Shown: one piece after another, positions 21,679 through 22,595 of the stretch | Position numbering within the stretch: position 1 is the first letter of the stretch | How the letters are laid out: each line of letters opens with the position of its first letter | NCBI GenBank assembly: GCA_934754415.1 | Contig: CAKVIS010000031.1 | Coordinates: 1-22,595 of the forward strand | DNA from: an uncultured Bulleidia sp. | GTDB lineage: Bacteria; Bacillota_I; Bacilli_A; Erysipelotrichales; Erysipelotrichaceae | Reading direction: 5' to 3' | Length of the DNA stretch: 22,595 nt | Program-made: the position numbers and the translations under genes | The notes under the pieces: generated by a model | Databases searched by the model: none | Seen by the model: the letters and a program-made list of their open reading frames with translations, nothing else | What the model was told of the DNA's origin: nothing

Positions 21679-22442
21679 TTTGTAATAATCTCCCTGGATT
21701 CAGCACTGTTGATCTCTACAATCTTCTGGAAATAGGTATCCTGATCCATCTCTCCTCTTTCCCTCACAGTCTCAATATTTCCATCTTTGATATATATCAA
21801 TCTGGAAGAGTAGGAGGCAATCAGAGGATCATGGGTTACCATGACAATTGTGACACCATCTTTATTCAGTTCTTCAAAGATATGCATTAATTCAGAACTG
21901 TTCTGACTGTCCAGATTTCCTGTAGGCTCATCTGCCACAATAATATTTGGATGATTGACCAGAGCTCTGCAGATAGCCGCTCTTTGTCTTTGACCACCAG
22001 AGCACTCATACGGGTACTTGTTTAAAAACGGTGTAATATTCATCGTATCTCCCAGTTCTTTTACCCTCTGTGCTATTTCTTTTTTGGACTTATGCGCCAG
22101 TGCCATAGGCATGGCCATATTTTCATACAGCGTATGTGTGTCCAGAAGATTAAAGTCCTGGAAAATGAATCCCAGATTCTTAGATCTGAAAGTACCGATT
22201 TCATTAGCACCCATCGTACGTATATTCTTACCATTGATCAATACAGTTCCATTTGTAGGAATATCAATCGTAGATATATTATTAATAAAGGTAGATTTAC
22301 CGGAACCACTCGGTCCCATGATAGCTACAAAATCCCCTTCTTCCACCTGAAAATTAATATCATGTAATGCTTCAAAGGCATTTAAAGTCATTGCATTATA
22401 TACTTTCTTCATGTGTTTTGCTTCTAAAACCACATTTGCCAT
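21675..22442 (-). CDS. ABC transporter ATP-binding protein (MacB/LolD type)
   Basis: This 255-residue nucleotide-binding subunit has Walker A GPSGSGKST (residues 43-51), a Q-loop in LGFIFQDFNLLDTHTLYENM, the signature CSGGQRQRAAICRAL (C in place of the usual L), Walker B IIVADEPTGNLD and an H-loop in IVMVTHDPLIASYSSR. These are hallmarks of the MacB/LolD/BceA branch that pairs with FtsX-like permeases. I chose the ATG at 22442 because GGAGGAG (22454-22448) lies 5 nt upstream; the in-frame GTG at 22448 sits on that site. It is the first gene of a two-gene operon with the permease. Confidence 0.93.
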   Translation of the reverse strand: MANVVLEAKHMKKVYNAMTLNAFEALHDINFQVEEGDFVAIMGPSGSGKSTFINNISTIDIPTNGTVLINGKNIRTMGANEIGTFRSKNLGFIFQDFNLLDTHTLYENMAMPMALAHKSKKEIAQRVKELGDTMNITPFLNKYPYECSGGQRQRAAICRALVNHPNIIVADEPTGNLDSQNSSELMHIFEELNKDGVTIVMVTHDPLIASYSSRLIYIKDGNIETVRERGEMDQDTYFQKIVEINSAESREIITK

Positions 22443-22470
22443 ATTCACTCCTCCAAGATAATTTAGAAAA

Positions 22471-22500
22471 ATTTTAACTCTGAAGCGCTTTCATTGTAAA
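22471..22500 (-). promoter_or_regulatory. Promoter of the ABC transporter operon
   Basis: On the minus strand a -35 TTTACA (22500-22495) and a -10 TAAAAT (22476-22471) are separated by 18 nt, 28 nt upstream of the ATG. The spacer contains the palindromic TGAAAGCGCTTCA, so a repressor bound there would block RNA polymerase. Confidence 0.6.
22481..22493. promoter_or_regulatory. LacI/CcpA-like operator TGAAGCGCTTTCA
   Basis: The site has a central CG and the palindromic core AAGCGCTT, like cre sites and other LacI-family operators, but one base is missing from one arm compared with the 14-bp cre consensus. It occupies the spacer of the ABC promoter. Confidence 0.5.
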
Positions 22501-22508
22501 CAAAAAAA

Positions 22509-22522
22509 AGAAAGCACTTTCT
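22509..22522. promoter_or_regulatory. Second operator-like palindrome AGAAAGCACTTTCT
   Basis: The site has 6-bp arms AGAAAG/CTTTCT with a 2-nt centre. It resembles the site at 22481-22493 but lacks the central CG and lies upstream of the ABC -35. It overlaps a second palindrome, CACTTTCTAAAGTG (22515-22528). Confidence 0.4.
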
Positions 22523-22580
22523 AAAGTGATCTCCTTGTCAAGTACAATAGGCTGACAGTTTCAGAGATTAAAAAATTAAC

Positions 22581-22595
22581 AGAGGTGCTTCATCA
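22581..22595 (+). promoter_or_regulatory. Probable ribosome-binding site of a plus-strand gene starting just past the right edge
   Basis: AGAGGTG at 22581-22587 is followed by 8 nt to the end of the window, correct spacing for a start codon immediately outside. The gene would be divergent from the ABC operon and would share the operators at 22481-22522. Confidence 0.35.

Overview
The window looks like the chromosome of a low-to-moderate GC, anaerobic gut Bacillota. Pyruvate formate-lyase, a lactose/cellobiose-type PTS with a PRD regulator, a choloylglycine-hydrolase-family enzyme and Gram-positive ribosome-binding sites all fit the class Erysipelotrichia (for example Catenibacterium or Holdemanella relatives). 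That placement is inference from protein style; no rRNA or other marker is present.

Layout, left to right. (1) A fermentation block on the minus strand: the activase gene pflA lies upstream of pflB with a 4-bp overlap, followed by a terminator and the first codons of another gene at the left edge. (2) A divergent Cof-type HAD phosphatase. (3) A minus-strand run: HerA/DUF853 ATPase, YjjG-like HAD nucleotidase, SPFH membrane protein and a small Arc-type ribbon-helix-helix protein. The last two have their own promoter, covered by a 19-bp palindrome. (4) An Fe-S aldo/keto reductase gene split by a 2,201-bp mobile element at 8600-10800. (5) argS, with a divergent HAD-fold protein that has lost its catalytic nucleophile. 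(6) A membrane-anchored Ntn hydrolase of the penicillin V acylase/bile salt hydrolase family, driven by a near-consensus promoter carrying two copies of a TTGTTGA-N4-TCAACAA operator. (7) A NIF3-like protein, a metallo-beta-lactamase-fold hydrolase and a PTS EIIB-EIIC fusion, divergent from a five-domain PRD regulator. (8) A two-gene ABC transporter (FtsX-like permease and MacB/LolD-type ATPase) behind a promoter with LacI/CcpA-like operators.

The most interesting object is the element at 8600-10800. It combines an IS200/IS605 element (Y1 transposase TnpA, RNA-guided nuclease TnpB, end hairpins, probable omega RNA) with a group I intron core of the phage td type on the same strand. This is the architecture of an IStron (CdISt1 of Clostridioides difficile). 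It sits directly 3' of TTGAT, and its first three bases are an in-frame TAG stop. Removing exactly 8600-10800 joins ...TTT GAT to ACT GCG AGA... and gives a continuous 342-residue reductase with an intact D47/Y52/K75/H106 tetrad, so the gene is probably rescued by self-splicing rather than dead. The P1 helix that defines the 5' splice site can be drawn by eye, and it encloses the TnpA-recognised hairpin.

The remaining genes are mostly housekeeping or metabolic. The main regulatory signals outside the element are the palindromic operators at 5410-5428, 14791-14845 and 22481-22522.
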